37,773 nt of DNA from DATFMH01 sp035267045 (GTDB lineage Bacteria > Bacteroidota > Rhodothermia > Balneolales > DATFMH01): the NCBI GenBank assembly GCA_035267045.1, contig DATFMH010000096.1, positions 1 through 37,773 on the forward strand. The letters run 5' to 3'. Numbering within the stretch: the stretch's first letter is position 1; every line of letters begins with the position of its first letter. The notes beneath the pieces were generated by a model. The model made no database searches and was not told the DNA's origin. It was given only the letters and a program-made list of their open reading frames with translations. Positions 1 to 8,281 of the stretch are shown piece by piece. Position numbers and translations under genes: made by a program.

Positions 1-754
1 AGGCGCTCTTCGACCCGCGCAGGGTGATGATTACTTTCTTCGCTTTGGGGAATTTCTCCATCAACTGTTTACATACGGACTGATAGGCGGCTCCTTCGAC
101 TTTTCCTGCAGTCACATCGGCCCCTTCGGCTTCGATGCCGAAGACTTTCCCGGCATCTTCCTCGTTGCCCAGGATGATATCACAGCCTTCGACCAGCCCG
201 GGCATCACCTCGGAAGGCTCCTTGCCGTACTTCCAGAGTTTCTTGCGGTAGTTCAGGTCGGTCGAGACCGTTAAGCCAAGTTTATTGGCCGCCTCGACGG
301 CTTCTTTACACACCGCGGCAGTGCCTTCGGAGATCGCTGGGGTGATCCCGGTCCAGTGGAACCAGCCGGCGTCCCCGAATACCTTTTCCCAGTCGATCAT
401 ACCCGGTTTTATTTGTGATATAGCCGAATGGGCCCGGTCGTAAACGACCTTGCTGCCCCGGCTGACCGCCCCTTTCTCCAGGAAATAAATGCCCAGGCGT
501 TCTCCGCCGCGGATGATCTTACCGGTGCCCACCCCGTATTTGCGAAGATTCATCAGGGCGGCCTCGCCAATATCGTTGTCGGGCAGACGGGTGACAAAAT
601 CGACCGGCAGCCCGTAGTTGGCCAGCGAGACCGCCACGTTGGCTTCCCCGCCCCCGTAGATGGCCTCGAATTCGGTGGCTTGTGAAAATCGTTTAAACCC
701 TTTGGTGGCTAAGCGAAGCATTATTTCGCCAAAGGTAATAATACGTTTTTGCAT
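1..754 (-). CDS. kdgK: 2-keto-3-deoxygluconate kinase (PfkB family), C-terminus off the left edge
   Basis: This sugar kinase phosphorylates 2-keto-3-deoxygluconate (KDG) to KDPG, the last step before aldol cleavage in uronate catabolism. The visible 251 residues start MQKRIITFGEIMLRL and carry the PfkB N-terminal signature GGGEANVAV at residues 34-42. The middle includes GERLGIYFLEKG, DWFHWTGI-type and NEEDA segments expected of KdgK. The C-terminal GAGD catalytic loop lies beyond base 1. The ATG at 752-754 has a strong Shine-Dalgarno AGGAG (762-766), unlike most neighbours. It lies 93 bp downstream of uxaE on the same strand, completing the galacturonate pathway. By hand count the gene is about 57 percent GC, while sampled neighbouring genes are 32-37 percent, which suggests separate ancestry. 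Family assignment is firm. KDG specificity is inferred mainly from context. Confidence 0.88.
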   Translation of the reverse strand, partial: MQKRIITFGEIMLRLATKGFKRFSQATEFEAIYGGGEANVAVSLANYGLPVDFVTRLPDNDIGEAALMNLRKYGVGTGKIIRGGERLGIYFLEKGAVSRGSKVVYDRAHSAISQIKPGMIDWEKVFGDAGWFHWTGITPAISEGTAAVCKEAVEAANKLGLTVSTDLNYRKKLWKYGKEPSEVMPGLVEGCDIILGNEEDAGKVFGIEAEGADVTAGKVEGAAYQSVCKQLMEKFPKAKKVIITLRGSKSA

Positions 755-847
755 CGTTAAGCTCCTGGCATTTTAAATATTATTCTGTCATTCTCATGCT
801 TGAATGGTGAACAAATCATCGTTTCAAATTCACTTTTTAATTAGCTC

Positions 848-2092
848 TTATTCTAAGAAAAGAGGCTTCAAATGTCGTTTATATAAATTATTGGTAACAT
901 TCGAACCGATGACCTTCTCATATTTTTTCAGAAGATTGTAATACTCCGATTTTTTCTCAGCAGCAATTTTATACGAACAGTGTAAGAACTGACGCAACTG
1001 AGAATCGAATTCGGGATCATCCGGATTATGTGTCAGCTTAGCTACAACTTTTTTACTTTCCCATGAATTAAAAGTATCCGGCGTTGGCAATCCTTCATAA
1101 TCGACATCAATAACAGGTGCGTATGGATCAGTCAGTTCTTTAAATCGGCTCCATGCCGTTTTATAGATAGATTGTACCATTTGTAACCCGTCGTTATCTG
1201 CCGATGCTAAACCGATTAATTCTTCCAACCAGGTAGTACCGGAGGTTTTTACATGTAATCCCGAATCATGTTGTTTAATAATGTTATGGATGGAATCATA
1301 TATCGAAAACTTATCACTTCCGGAATGGACACTTAATTTGAGATCCTCAGGTAAGTGATAATCTGATATTACATGTTTAATAACCAAAATATCCTGTTCA
1401 AATTCCTGGCTGAATTTATCCAGATCACCAACATAGTCCACTCCTTTATTGAAACGTCCGGTAAATTTTGGAGCGATCGTATTTATTTGAACATCATATT
1501 CCGATAATGTTTTCAGGATAAAAAACAGCTCTACAGGTGTTTGTGGCTTTTCAACTTCATCCATTGAAATCTCTATAACAACATCATCCCCTTTTTCTTT
1601 TTTAATATGTTGATATATTCGCCTGGCTTCCTTAATTGCATTTATATAGTTATGTGCAATTTTCTTCAGAAGGGATTCATTGATTTCAAATTTTTCAGAG
1701 ATACCGGGAATTTCCATATCTCCAATTAGTGAGCCATTTTTCTCCAGAAATGTTTTTTCATCAGACTCCTGGATACCATTACCGATAAAATCGGCCACAT
1801 CGATTGTAAAGTAATTAGAACTCACCAGGAAGTCTTCAATAGTATCCATTGTTATATGGTCAGCATCAACAAAATATGCATCATCCCAACCTAATTTATT
1901 CACAGCATCATCTGCCTCAGTTCGTACACTACCCGGTGTGGTTTTAATAATTTCATGCTCTCTATGTGATTTATTCCATACAGGAGTAATTGTAAGCCCC
2001 TGATTCATAACCTCTTCTATTGCTTTTAATTGAGCTGGTCCCTGATGGCCGAATCTATCTCCAATTCCAAATGAGTATTTACCTAATTTCAC
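848..2092 (-). CDS. uxaE: tagaturonate epimerase (UxaE family)
   Basis: The product should epimerise D-tagaturonate to D-fructuronate, letting galacturonate enter the UxuB/UxuA branch without UxaB/UxaA. The 414-residue protein has the family N-terminus GKYSFGIGDRFGHQG (residues 4-18) and later conserved stretches such as YFVDADHITMDT and LSVHSGSDKFSIY. The family is known from Thermotoga-type galacturonate pathways. No signal peptide is present, so it is cytoplasmic. The start is GTG at 2090-2092; no in-frame ATG precedes the conserved GKYSFG block. A LacI-type operator lies 77 bp upstream (2169-2182), in the 164-bp gap after uxuB, so it may have its own promoter. The adjacent uxaC, uxuA and uxuB, with no altronate genes, support the epimerase role. 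Confidence 0.9.
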   Translation of the reverse strand: MKLGKYSFGIGDRFGHQGPAQLKAIEEVMNQGLTITPVWNKSHREHEIIKTTPGSVRTEADDAVNKLGWDDAYFVDADHITMDTIEDFLVSSNYFTIDVADFIGNGIQESDEKTFLEKNGSLIGDMEIPGISEKFEINESLLKKIAHNYINAIKEARRIYQHIKKEKGDDVVIEISMDEVEKPQTPVELFFILKTLSEYDVQINTIAPKFTGRFNKGVDYVGDLDKFSQEFEQDILVIKHVISDYHLPEDLKLSVHSGSDKFSIYDSIHNIIKQHDSGLHVKTSGTTWLEELIGLASADNDGLQMVQSIYKTAWSRFKELTDPYAPVIDVDYEGLPTPDTFNSWESKKVVAKLTHNPDDPEFDSQLRQFLHCSYKIAAEKKSEYYNLLKKYEKVIGSNVTNNLYKRHLKPLFLE

Positions 2093-2168
2093 TTTATTGT
2101 CTCGTTTTTAGTTTAAATTCTTAATTATCTGTTCTCATTTTTCGTCATAAATAACACATACTGCTAAA

Positions 2169-2182
2169 TGTTACCGGAAACA
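2169..2182. promoter_or_regulatory. LacI-type operator upstream of uxaE
   Basis: TGTTACCGGAAACA matches 13 of 14 positions of the palindrome TGTTACCGGTAACA found elsewhere in the locus. It lies between uxuB and uxaE, 77 bp before the uxaE start. Binding by the LacI-family protein at 19017-20039 is inferred from the shared motif. Confidence 0.7.
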
Positions 2183-2256
2183 TTCTTTCATAAAAAAATG
2201 TTACATATCGCCAGATGACATCGCATAAGCAGTAAAAATTCATAGTAGCTTATATT

Positions 2257-3864
2257 TTATTTAAGCCATTTTTCTATAGTGTTTCTCACGGCACCTTTTC
2301 CTTCCATCATATCATAAAACATATCTTCTATTTTTTTTCCCAATCCGACCTGATATAAATTCAAACCAAATATTGCAGTATTGGATAAAATTTCGTCAAC
2401 ATTTGAAGTTTTATCTCCGAACGAAACACCATTTAATATCGACTGTAATCTATCCGCAAGTGGATCAGGACTTATTTCAAATTTATTTCCTTCATCATCG
2501 ATTCCCAGTAAATAACGGCACCATGTGGCTATGGCAAGTGGAATAGCCGTCAGGCCGGCTGGATCAAGATCATCCCGGTTAGCATACGATTCTATGGTTT
2601 TACCATAACGAATTCCAAGCTTTTGAGAAGTATCTGTGGCAATCCTTGCTGGTGTATCAGGGATGTAAGGGTTTGGCAATCGTTCTTTTACAACTTCATC
2701 CAGAAAATCATGTGGACTTAATATTCCTGGATCAACGACTACTTTTAAACCTTCTTTATACCCTATTGTTTCAATAAATTTTTCCATTAACGGATCTTTG
2801 ACTTCGTCAGCTATTGTCTCGAACCCAAGTAGACAACCGGAAACAGCCAGAGCCGTATGAAGTGGATTCAAACAAGTCGTGACTTTCATGGTCTCAACTT
2901 TATTGACCGTCTCCCTGTCAGTAAAAATGACACCGGCTTTTTCCAAAGGCGGACGACCATTGGTAAATTTATCTTCAACAACCAAATACTCTGCAACTTC
3001 TGTATTAACATAGGGTGCTACATATGAGCTCTTACTTGTCACAACAGGGTCTATATTTTCAATACCCAAATCTGATAAAAGTTGTTTAACTGTTTCGGAC
3101 GGACGTGGTGTTATCTTGTCAATCATGCTTAATGGAAAACTAATCTTAGTCTCGTCTTTCAGATAATCAAGAAATCCATCATCTACAAAACCTTTATCAC
3201 ACCATTCATTTGCAATCGTAAGCACCCCATTTTTTAATTTATCCCCATTATGGGAACAATTATCCATGCTGATGAAAGTGAGGGGATATTGTCCTTTTTT
3301 ATACCGGTGATATGTTAGAGATGCTATAATACTCATTGTATGAAGCGGATAATCCAACCCCCTTTCAATATCTTTTGCGACAACATCGAAATACTGGTCA
3401 GCTTCATCCTTCAAGGCATATCCCTTTTCCGTTATCGTAAAACTGACCATTTGTAGACTGGGATTATCAAAAATTTCTTTAAGCCGGGTTTGATCATGGG
3501 ACCGTTTGGGGTCGGTTGTGAGGCCTTCGGTAATACTGCCAATCAATTTTTTATCAAAATGGCCATCAGCCTTCATTGTCACCATTAACGCCAGATTATC
3601 ATAAGGTTTATATACCTTATCCATTACTTCAAAATCATAGGGTTCAACGGCAATAATACCCGAATCATACAAATTCCGGTCTAATAATTTCTGGTGAAGA
3701 TTTGCAATATAGGCTCTGAAGATGTTACCGGAACCAAAATGAATCCATTGGGGGGCGGCTGTAGTCTTTTGGGAGACCTGATCAAAATCGAAACCAGGTA
3801 ATTTTATACCCGCCTCATGCCAAGAGGCAGTTTCATTTTTAATACTATTTCTCGTTAAACGCAT
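2257..3864 (-). CDS. uxuB: fructuronate reductase (long-chain mannitol dehydrogenase family)
   Basis: This cytoplasmic NAD(H)-dependent oxidoreductase should reduce D-fructuronate to D-mannonate. The 535-residue protein has the nucleotide-binding segment HFGSGNIFRA (42-51), the family signature SMDNCSHNGDKL (199-210), and the polyol dehydrogenase catalytic motif K-x5-N-x2-H at K326, N332 and H335. It starts 9 bp after the uxuA stop, so the two are surely co-transcribed. Tagaturonate reductase (UxaB) belongs to the same superfamily, but there is no altronate dehydratase here. Mannonate dehydratase and tagaturonate epimerase flank it, which favours fructuronate as substrate. Confidence 0.88.
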   Translation of the reverse strand: MRLTRNSIKNETASWHEAGIKLPGFDFDQVSQKTTAAPQWIHFGSGNIFRAYIANLHQKLLDRNLYDSGIIAVEPYDFEVMDKVYKPYDNLALMVTMKADGHFDKKLIGSITEGLTTDPKRSHDQTRLKEIFDNPSLQMVSFTITEKGYALKDEADQYFDVVAKDIERGLDYPLHTMSIIASLTYHRYKKGQYPLTFISMDNCSHNGDKLKNGVLTIANEWCDKGFVDDGFLDYLKDETKISFPLSMIDKITPRPSETVKQLLSDLGIENIDPVVTSKSSYVAPYVNTEVAEYLVVEDKFTNGRPPLEKAGVIFTDRETVNKVETMKVTTCLNPLHTALAVSGCLLGFETIADEVKDPLMEKFIETIGYKEGLKVVVDPGILSPHDFLDEVVKERLPNPYIPDTPARIATDTSQKLGIRYGKTIESYANRDDLDPAGLTAIPLAIATWCRYLLGIDDEGNKFEISPDPLADRLQSILNGVSFGDKTSNVDEILSNTAIFGLNLYQVGLGKKIEDMFYDMMEGKGAVRNTIEKWLK

Positions 3865-3873
3865 TAATTATTT

Positions 3874-4944
3874 CTATTTTGTTTCTTTTTCCAAACTATC
3901 CCAGATGCCAAGCATATACATAATTCCCATGGCCCGGTCATACAGACCATAACCCGGTCTGCAATTTTCTTCTTCACCCCATAAATGACGACCGTGATCA
4001 GGTCGTATATAGCCATCAAAGCCATTATCATGATAGGCTTTCAGGACCTCATATACATCGACACTTCCATCCTGACCTCTATGAGATACTTCAATGAAAT
4101 CACCATTTTCGAAAACCTTAACATTACGTATATGGGCGAAATAAATACGGTCATGAAATTCACGTATCATGGCCGGTAAATCATTATCCGGATTCGAACC
4201 CAGTGACCCGGTACAAAAGGTCAACCCATTATAAGGATTATCTACCATATCCAGGAATCTTTTGATATGATCGCGACTTCGTATAATACGTGGCAACCCA
4301 AATATCGGCCATGCCGGGTCATCCGGATGGATAGCCATCTTAATATCATATTTCTCGCATGCCGGCATTAATCGATCGAGGAAATATTTTAAATTTTCAA
4401 ATAGTATGTCCTCCGTTATTCCATCATACGCTTTAAATAAATCATCCAACTGGGCCATACGCTCCGGCTCCCAGCCAGGCATAGTGAAATCACCCGAACC
4501 CTCTAATATTTGGTGAGCCATTTCTTTAGGGTCATCCATAATCGCATTTTTTTCATAAAACAATGCATTGGAGCCATCCGGCAATTCTTTATGCAAATCT
4601 GTTCTGGTCCAATCAAAAACAGGCATAAAATTATAACAAATAACTTCAACCCCAACCTTCGAGAGTTTTTTTATCGTATCGATATAAATATCAATATATT
4701 TATCTCTGCTGGGCCGGCCTAATTTAATATCATCATGAACATTCACGCTTTCCACAACAGCAGGACTAAATCCCTTATTTCTTATCTGGTCAGCTACATT
4801 TTTTATCCTGTCAGCTTCCCATTCTTCACCAGCTACCTTGTCATGTAATGACCAAACTACGCCCATCACTCCTGGTATTTGCCGGATATGATCGAGAGTT
4901 ATAGAATCGTTTCCCTCGCCATACCATCTCCATGTCATTTTCAT
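3874..4944 (-). CDS. uxuA: D-mannonate dehydratase
   Basis: UxuA dehydrates D-mannonate to 2-keto-3-deoxygluconate in a metal-dependent TIM-barrel fold. The 356-residue protein begins MKMTWRWYGEGND, the characteristic UxuA start, and has conserved blocks such as ALFYEKNAI, MAIHPDDPAWPIFGLPRI, TFCTGSLGSNPDNDL and HIRNVK. These carry the His, Cys and Asp metal ligands of the family. Length is slightly below E. coli UxuA (about 394). It is the first gene of the uxuA-uxuB-uxaE-kdgK run, divergent from uxaC. The 596-bp intergenic region upstream has two LacI-type operators and a hairpin just before the start, so sugar-acid-controlled transcription is likely. Confidence 0.93.
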   Translation of the reverse strand: MKMTWRWYGEGNDSITLDHIRQIPGVMGVVWSLHDKVAGEEWEADRIKNVADQIRNKGFSPAVVESVNVHDDIKLGRPSRDKYIDIYIDTIKKLSKVGVEVICYNFMPVFDWTRTDLHKELPDGSNALFYEKNAIMDDPKEMAHQILEGSGDFTMPGWEPERMAQLDDLFKAYDGITEDILFENLKYFLDRLMPACEKYDIKMAIHPDDPAWPIFGLPRIIRSRDHIKRFLDMVDNPYNGLTFCTGSLGSNPDNDLPAMIREFHDRIYFAHIRNVKVFENGDFIEVSHRGQDGSVDVYEVLKAYHDNGFDGYIRPDHGRHLWGEEENCRPGYGLYDRAMGIMYMLGIWDSLEKETK

Positions 4945-4985
4945 AGATATATAATGCCTGTGTTGTTATCGCTTGTTAGGATTCT

Positions 4986-5023
4986 TTATTAGAAGGCTTT
5001 GCAAAAGCTTCTATTACTAATAA
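4986..5023. promoter_or_regulatory. hairpin in the putative uxuA leader
   Basis: Outer arms TTATTAG (4986-4992) and CTAATAA (5017-5023) are exact reverse complements. Inside them AGAAGGCTTT (4991-5000) pairs with AAAGCTTCT (5004-5012) with one bulged G. The structure ends 42 bp upstream of the uxuA ATG. On the minus strand no U-run follows it, so it is not a standard terminator. A role in mRNA stability or translation is only a guess. Confidence 0.4.
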
Positions 5024-5192
5024 GGATCTTATGAGTTACTACCTGTTACACAGTAATTATCCATTTATTTAGGATGAAACATACCATGTACTTACAAGCC
5101 GTTATCATTCCGATGATACATGATATAATTTTTCGTTTAACAAATAAACATACCGTCTAACTTAATAAAATCTAAACGCCTTTCATATTAAA

Positions 5193-5206
5193 AGTTACCG
5201 GTAACA
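5193..5206. promoter_or_regulatory. LacI-type operator, uxuA side
   Basis: AGTTACCGGTAACA matches 13 of 14 positions of the locus consensus and contains the 12-bp perfect palindrome GTTACCGGTAAC. It is 249 bp upstream of uxuA and 335 bp upstream of uxaC. Confidence 0.75.
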
Positions 5207-5440
5207 ATTAGTACCTACAGGATCAAACTTTTTTTTATTAATGTCAATACGTAATTCTAAAAATATTTATGAGAATTACATAGTTATAGCCTCATAATAA
5301 CGTGTAATTTAAAAGCTTAAAAAGATTTTTATGAATTAGATAGATAGCATTATTCGTACAACAATATTTAATCCACAGACTTATTAATAAATTACTAACA
5401 CATGTATTTATACTACATTATCGGCTAAATTTGATTTTAA

Positions 5441-5454
5441 TGTTTCCGGTAACA
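5441..5454. promoter_or_regulatory. LacI-type operator, uxaC side
   Basis: TGTTTCCGGTAACA matches 13 of 14 positions of the locus consensus, with one change in the left half. It lies 87 bp upstream of the uxaC ATG, a position compatible with blocking its promoter. Confidence 0.72.
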
Positions 5455-5515
5455 ATTTTATATTGCACTACCATTTTTGCATTCGAACCAATATTATAGT
5501 GAGAGAAATATTACT

Positions 5516-5557
5516 ATGAGTAACATACAATTAAAGGCTTATGTCAAATTTTATTAA
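5516..5557 (+). CDS. possible 13-residue upstream ORF overlapping uxaC start
   Basis: An ATG at 5516 opens MSNIQLKAYVKFY and stops with TAA at 5555-5557, in a different frame from uxaC, whose ATG is at 5541. It therefore overlaps the first codons of uxaC. Both peptides begin MSN. No clear Shine-Dalgarno is present for either. It could couple or dampen uxaC translation, or be chance. Confidence 0.2.
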   Translation: MSNIQLKAYVKFY

Positions 5558-6947
5558 TGATAACTTCCTTCTGAACAACGCCAGGGGTAAAGACTTATAT
5601 TTTAATTATTCAAAAAGTAAACCGATAATCGATTATCATTGTCACATACCGGTTAAAGATATTGCCGGGGATACACAGTTTAAGAACCTTAGCCATATTT
5701 GGTTATATGGGGATCACTATAAATGGCGGGCAATGCGGACAGCCGGTGTTGACGAGGAATTTATTACAGGAAAAGCCTCCGACTACGATAAATTCATGGC
5801 ATGGGCCAAAGTTGTTCCCAAAACGCTTGGCAATCCCCTGTTTCACTGGACGCATCTTGAATTAAAGCGTTATTTCGAGGTAGATGACTTCCTCAATGAA
5901 GAAACTGCCGATAAGATCTGGAACCTAAGTAAAGACCGGCTACAAGATAATGAATTATCCGCAAGAAATATCATCAGGAATATGAAGGTCGAAGTTGTGT
6001 GTACAACCGATGATCCGGCAGATGATTTAAAATATCATCAAAAAATTGCGGCTGATGATTCATTTTCTCCGATAGTATTACCCGCTTTTCGACCCGATAA
6101 CGCGATGAATATCGGTGATGCCGATTCATATCAAAACTATTTAAAACGATTATCGGACGCTGCGGGACAATCCATAAATTCTTATGATGATTTGCTCTCG
6201 GTACTACAGCAACGCCATGATTATTTTCATGACAATGGTTGCCGCTTATCCGATCATGGGCTTGAAGCAGTTTACGTGGAAGATTTTACCCTTTCCGGGA
6301 TCCGCGATATCTTCAGGAAATCACTTGATAATAAACCGCTTACAAAGAGTGAGATAGCTAAATTCAAATCGGCTGTTTTACTAGAAATGGCCAAAATGGA
6401 TCATGCAAGCGGCTGGGTACAGCAGTATCACCTGGGGGCCATTCGCAATAATAATAAACGAATGTACCGGAAACTGGGTCCGGATACAGGCTATGATTCG
6501 ATGGGTGATTTTAATCATGCTATTCCGCTGTCACGGTTCCTGGATCGTCTGGATACTAATGATCAATTGACTAAAACAATTCTTTATAATGTAAATCCTA
6601 CGGATAACGCCTTATTTGCCACAATGATTGGGAATTTTCAAGACGGACGTACACCTGGTAAAATGCAGTTCGGCAGCGGTTGGTGGTTTCTTGATCAAAA
6701 AAACGGTATTGAGAACCAGGTACGAACATTAGCCAATATGGGTCTCCTGAGCCATTTCGTTGGAATGCTGACCGATTCCAGGAGCTTCATGTCCTATCCC
6801 CGGCACGAATATTTTCGCAGAGTTCTATGCAATATGATCGGTGACGATATCGAAAAAGGGCTTATACCTGATGATTTGGACTTAGTCGGTTCCATGATCA
6901 GCGATATCAGCTATAATAACGCAAAAAATTACTTTGATTTTTATTGA
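5541..6947 (+). CDS. uxaC: uronate (glucuronate/galacturonate) isomerase
   Basis: UxaC interconverts D-galacturonate with D-tagaturonate and D-glucuronate with D-fructuronate. The 468-residue protein matches family length. It has the amidohydrolase-like metal motif DYHCHIP with H33 and H35, the segments AFRPDNAMN and HLGAIRNNN, and the C-terminal block LTDSRSFMSYPRHEYFRR. It has no signal peptide, so it is cytoplasmic. It is the only plus-strand gene of the pectin locus and is divergent from uxuA, with a LacI-type operator 87 bp upstream. The ATG at 5541 is preceded by a weak AAAGG. It supplies tagaturonate to UxaE and fructuronate to UxuB. Confidence 0.95.
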   Translation: MSNFINDNFLLNNARGKDLYFNYSKSKPIIDYHCHIPVKDIAGDTQFKNLSHIWLYGDHYKWRAMRTAGVDEEFITGKASDYDKFMAWAKVVPKTLGNPLFHWTHLELKRYFEVDDFLNEETADKIWNLSKDRLQDNELSARNIIRNMKVEVVCTTDDPADDLKYHQKIAADDSFSPIVLPAFRPDNAMNIGDADSYQNYLKRLSDAAGQSINSYDDLLSVLQQRHDYFHDNGCRLSDHGLEAVYVEDFTLSGIRDIFRKSLDNKPLTKSEIAKFKSAVLLEMAKMDHASGWVQQYHLGAIRNNNKRMYRKLGPDTGYDSMGDFNHAIPLSRFLDRLDTNDQLTKTILYNVNPTDNALFATMIGNFQDGRTPGKMQFGSGWWFLDQKNGIENQVRTLANMGLLSHFVGMLTDSRSFMSYPRHEYFRRVLCNMIGDDIEKGLIPDDLDLVGSMISDISYNNAKNYFDFY

Positions 6948-7039
6948 GAAGGCAGAAGGCAGAAAATAAATAAAAAGGCTAAAATCGCTGTTCTCAAGTC
7001 AGAAATTCAGATATCCCGTCCAGGAATTTGATGCGCCGG

Positions 7040-7181
7040 ATTAGGTCCCTCCAGAGCATAATGAACAAGCTGGACACTCTTCGTTCCGCCAGACGATTTC
7101 TCTGGTCCTGTCTTCATTTATTATTCAATAAGACGGATCGCAAAACGTCCCGAGATACATTATGCTCCAGAATGACCTAAT
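7040..7181. repeat. intergenic element with 24-bp imperfect inverted ends
   Basis: The left arm (7040-7063) begins ATTAGGTC and ends GAGCATAATG. The right arm (7158-7181) is its reverse complement except for a few central positions. The left arm resembles the CCTCCGGAGCATAATG segment inside the two repeats at 8282-8504 and 8560-8800, so all three appear related. It carries no gene and fills part of the 411-bp gap after uxaC. Confidence 0.6.
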
Positions 7182-7206
7182 GATTGAGATTACTAAATAT
7201 ATCACT

Positions 7207-7252
7207 GGAGGCAGAGCCTCCCATCTGACGTGACAGGGCAGAGCCCTGTCAC
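7207..7252. repeat. two perfect hairpins with AGA loops
   Basis: GGAGGC-AGA-GCCTCC (7207-7221) is followed by GTGACAGGGC-AGA-GCCCTGTCAC (7230-7252). The stems are 6 and 10 bp and perfect, with the same three-base loop but different stem sequences. They lie downstream of both convergent transcripts, uxaC and the hydrolase gene, so a bidirectional transcription-ending role is possible, although no T-run follows. Confidence 0.7.
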
Positions 7253-7282
7253 GAGATAAGGCTGGGAGCCTCGTAACGAGCT

Positions 7283-7363
7283 TATTACTCATTTCTTATT
7301 ACTCATTTCTAATTGCTCATTTCTCATTACTCATTTCTAATTGCTAATTGCTCATTACTCATT
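7283..7363. repeat. degenerate tandem repeat of ATTRCTCATTTCT type
   Basis: About 80 bp consist of near-identical words such as ATTACTCATTTCT and AATTGCTCATT in loose tandem order. Its right end supplies the TGA stop (7359-7361) of the minus-strand esterase gene, so the repeat touches coding sequence. Confidence 0.75.
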
Positions 7364-8273
7364 GTGATAAAGCGTGAATCGATCTCAACCAATTAATACA
7401 TCGGTCAGGCCAATTCGATAAGGGATTTGATGCAGGAACTCTCATGCCATACCCATGACCACCATGAGGAAACATGTTTAATTCAGCATCTACATGATGT
7501 CTGGTTAACGCATTGTAAAAGAAAAGACTATTTCGATATCCGACAGGATCATCCTGGGTCTGAACAAAAAAAGCCGGCGGCGGTTGATCCCGAAGTTTGA
7601 CATCAGCGTTAAGTTTATCTTGTTTGTTCACCAGGTAAGCGGGATATATAAGGATGCCGAAATCAGGTTTAATTGAAATTGCTTCATTCCCTTTTGAAGG
7701 CGGATAGATCCTTTTTTTATAGTGAGTTATCATTCGGGCAACCAAATCCCCTCCAGCCGAAAAACCAATGATCCCGATTTTACCGGGATTTATACTCCAT
7801 CTTTTATGTTGACTTCTCAGGATGGTCAATGCTTTTTGCACATCGGCAAAAGCGCCTTTCTTCTGATTCGGCACCCGGTATTTTAAAACGACCGGAATGA
7901 TTCCATTCGAACCCAGCCAACGAGCAATATCTGTCCCTTCAAGATTATAGGCAAGGTGCGTATATCCCCCACCAGGGCAAATCAATACGGCAGCGTGTGT
8001 TGAATTGATTTTTTGGGGATGATATACCGTTATCGTCGGATTCGACACATTGGTGAGACGAATAACCCCATCACCTTTTGACGGCATTCGCTGTTCCTGT
8101 GGAATATTCTTATGAAAGGGCGGTGTTCCGCTCCATAAATGGATCGTTACCGAATCAATAAGTGCATCATGATGAGAATCCTGACTATATCCCGGATTAC
8201 ACAACCCAAATGATAATACAAATGAGGTAAAAAATGCGATACCGCACCATTTAAGGTTTTTGATCTTTTTCAT
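7359..8273 (-). CDS. exported alpha/beta-hydrolase, probable carbohydrate esterase
   Basis: This secreted serine esterase of the acetyl-xylan-esterase-like/BD-FAE type (COG0657-like) probably removes acyl groups from pectin or its side chains. From the ATG at 8271-8273 it has 304 residues with signal peptide MKKIKNLKWC...GYSQ (about 1-31), oxyanion segment GGGYTH (101-106), nucleophile S172 in GFSAGG, an acid in TQDDP (D241 or D242) and H273 in GGHGYG. A longer reading frame starts at 8330, but it would put 19 non-signal residues before the signal peptide and run into repeat DNA, so I prefer 8273. It lies last in the secreted-enzyme operon, separated from the SGNH gene by 538 bp of repeats. 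Substrate is inferred from context only. Confidence 0.82.
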   Translation of the reverse strand: MKKIKNLKWCGIAFFTSFVLSFGLCNPGYSQDSHHDALIDSVTIHLWSGTPPFHKNIPQEQRMPSKGDGVIRLTNVSNPTITVYHPQKINSTHAAVLICPGGGYTHLAYNLEGTDIARWLGSNGIIPVVLKYRVPNQKKGAFADVQKALTILRSQHKRWSINPGKIGIIGFSAGGDLVARMITHYKKRIYPPSKGNEAISIKPDFGILIYPAYLVNKQDKLNADVKLRDQPPPAFFVQTQDDPVGYRNSLFFYNALTRHHVDAELNMFPHGGHGYGMRVPASNPLSNWPDRCINWLRSIHALSQ

Positions 8274-8281
8274 AAGAAATA

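Larger units (their letters stand above)
4945..5540. promoter_or_regulatory. divergent uxuA/uxaC control region
   Basis: These 596 bp separate uxuA (minus) from uxaC (plus). No convincing protein gene is seen. The region is very AT-rich and holds two LacI-type operators (5193-5206 and 5441-5454), an imperfect hairpin in the likely uxuA leader (4986-5023), and a 13-codon upstream ORF overlapping the uxaC start. The operator 87 bp from uxaC would serve uxaC, and the one 249 bp from uxuA would serve uxuA. A looped repression complex between the two sites (248 bp apart) is conceivable but not shown. Confidence 0.7.

Noticed and set aside
428..685. Plus-strand open frame of 85 residues
   Set aside because: It is the antisense shadow of kdgK; the minus-strand protein has clear PfkB signatures.
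3721..3734. GTTACCGG string in uxuB coding sequence
   Set aside because: Only the left half matches; V-T-G codons commonly give this string in this genome, for example also near 34530 and 17811.
7283..7363. Could the short repeats be a CRISPR array?
   Set aside because: The words are imperfect, contiguous and without unique spacers; no cas gene is nearby.
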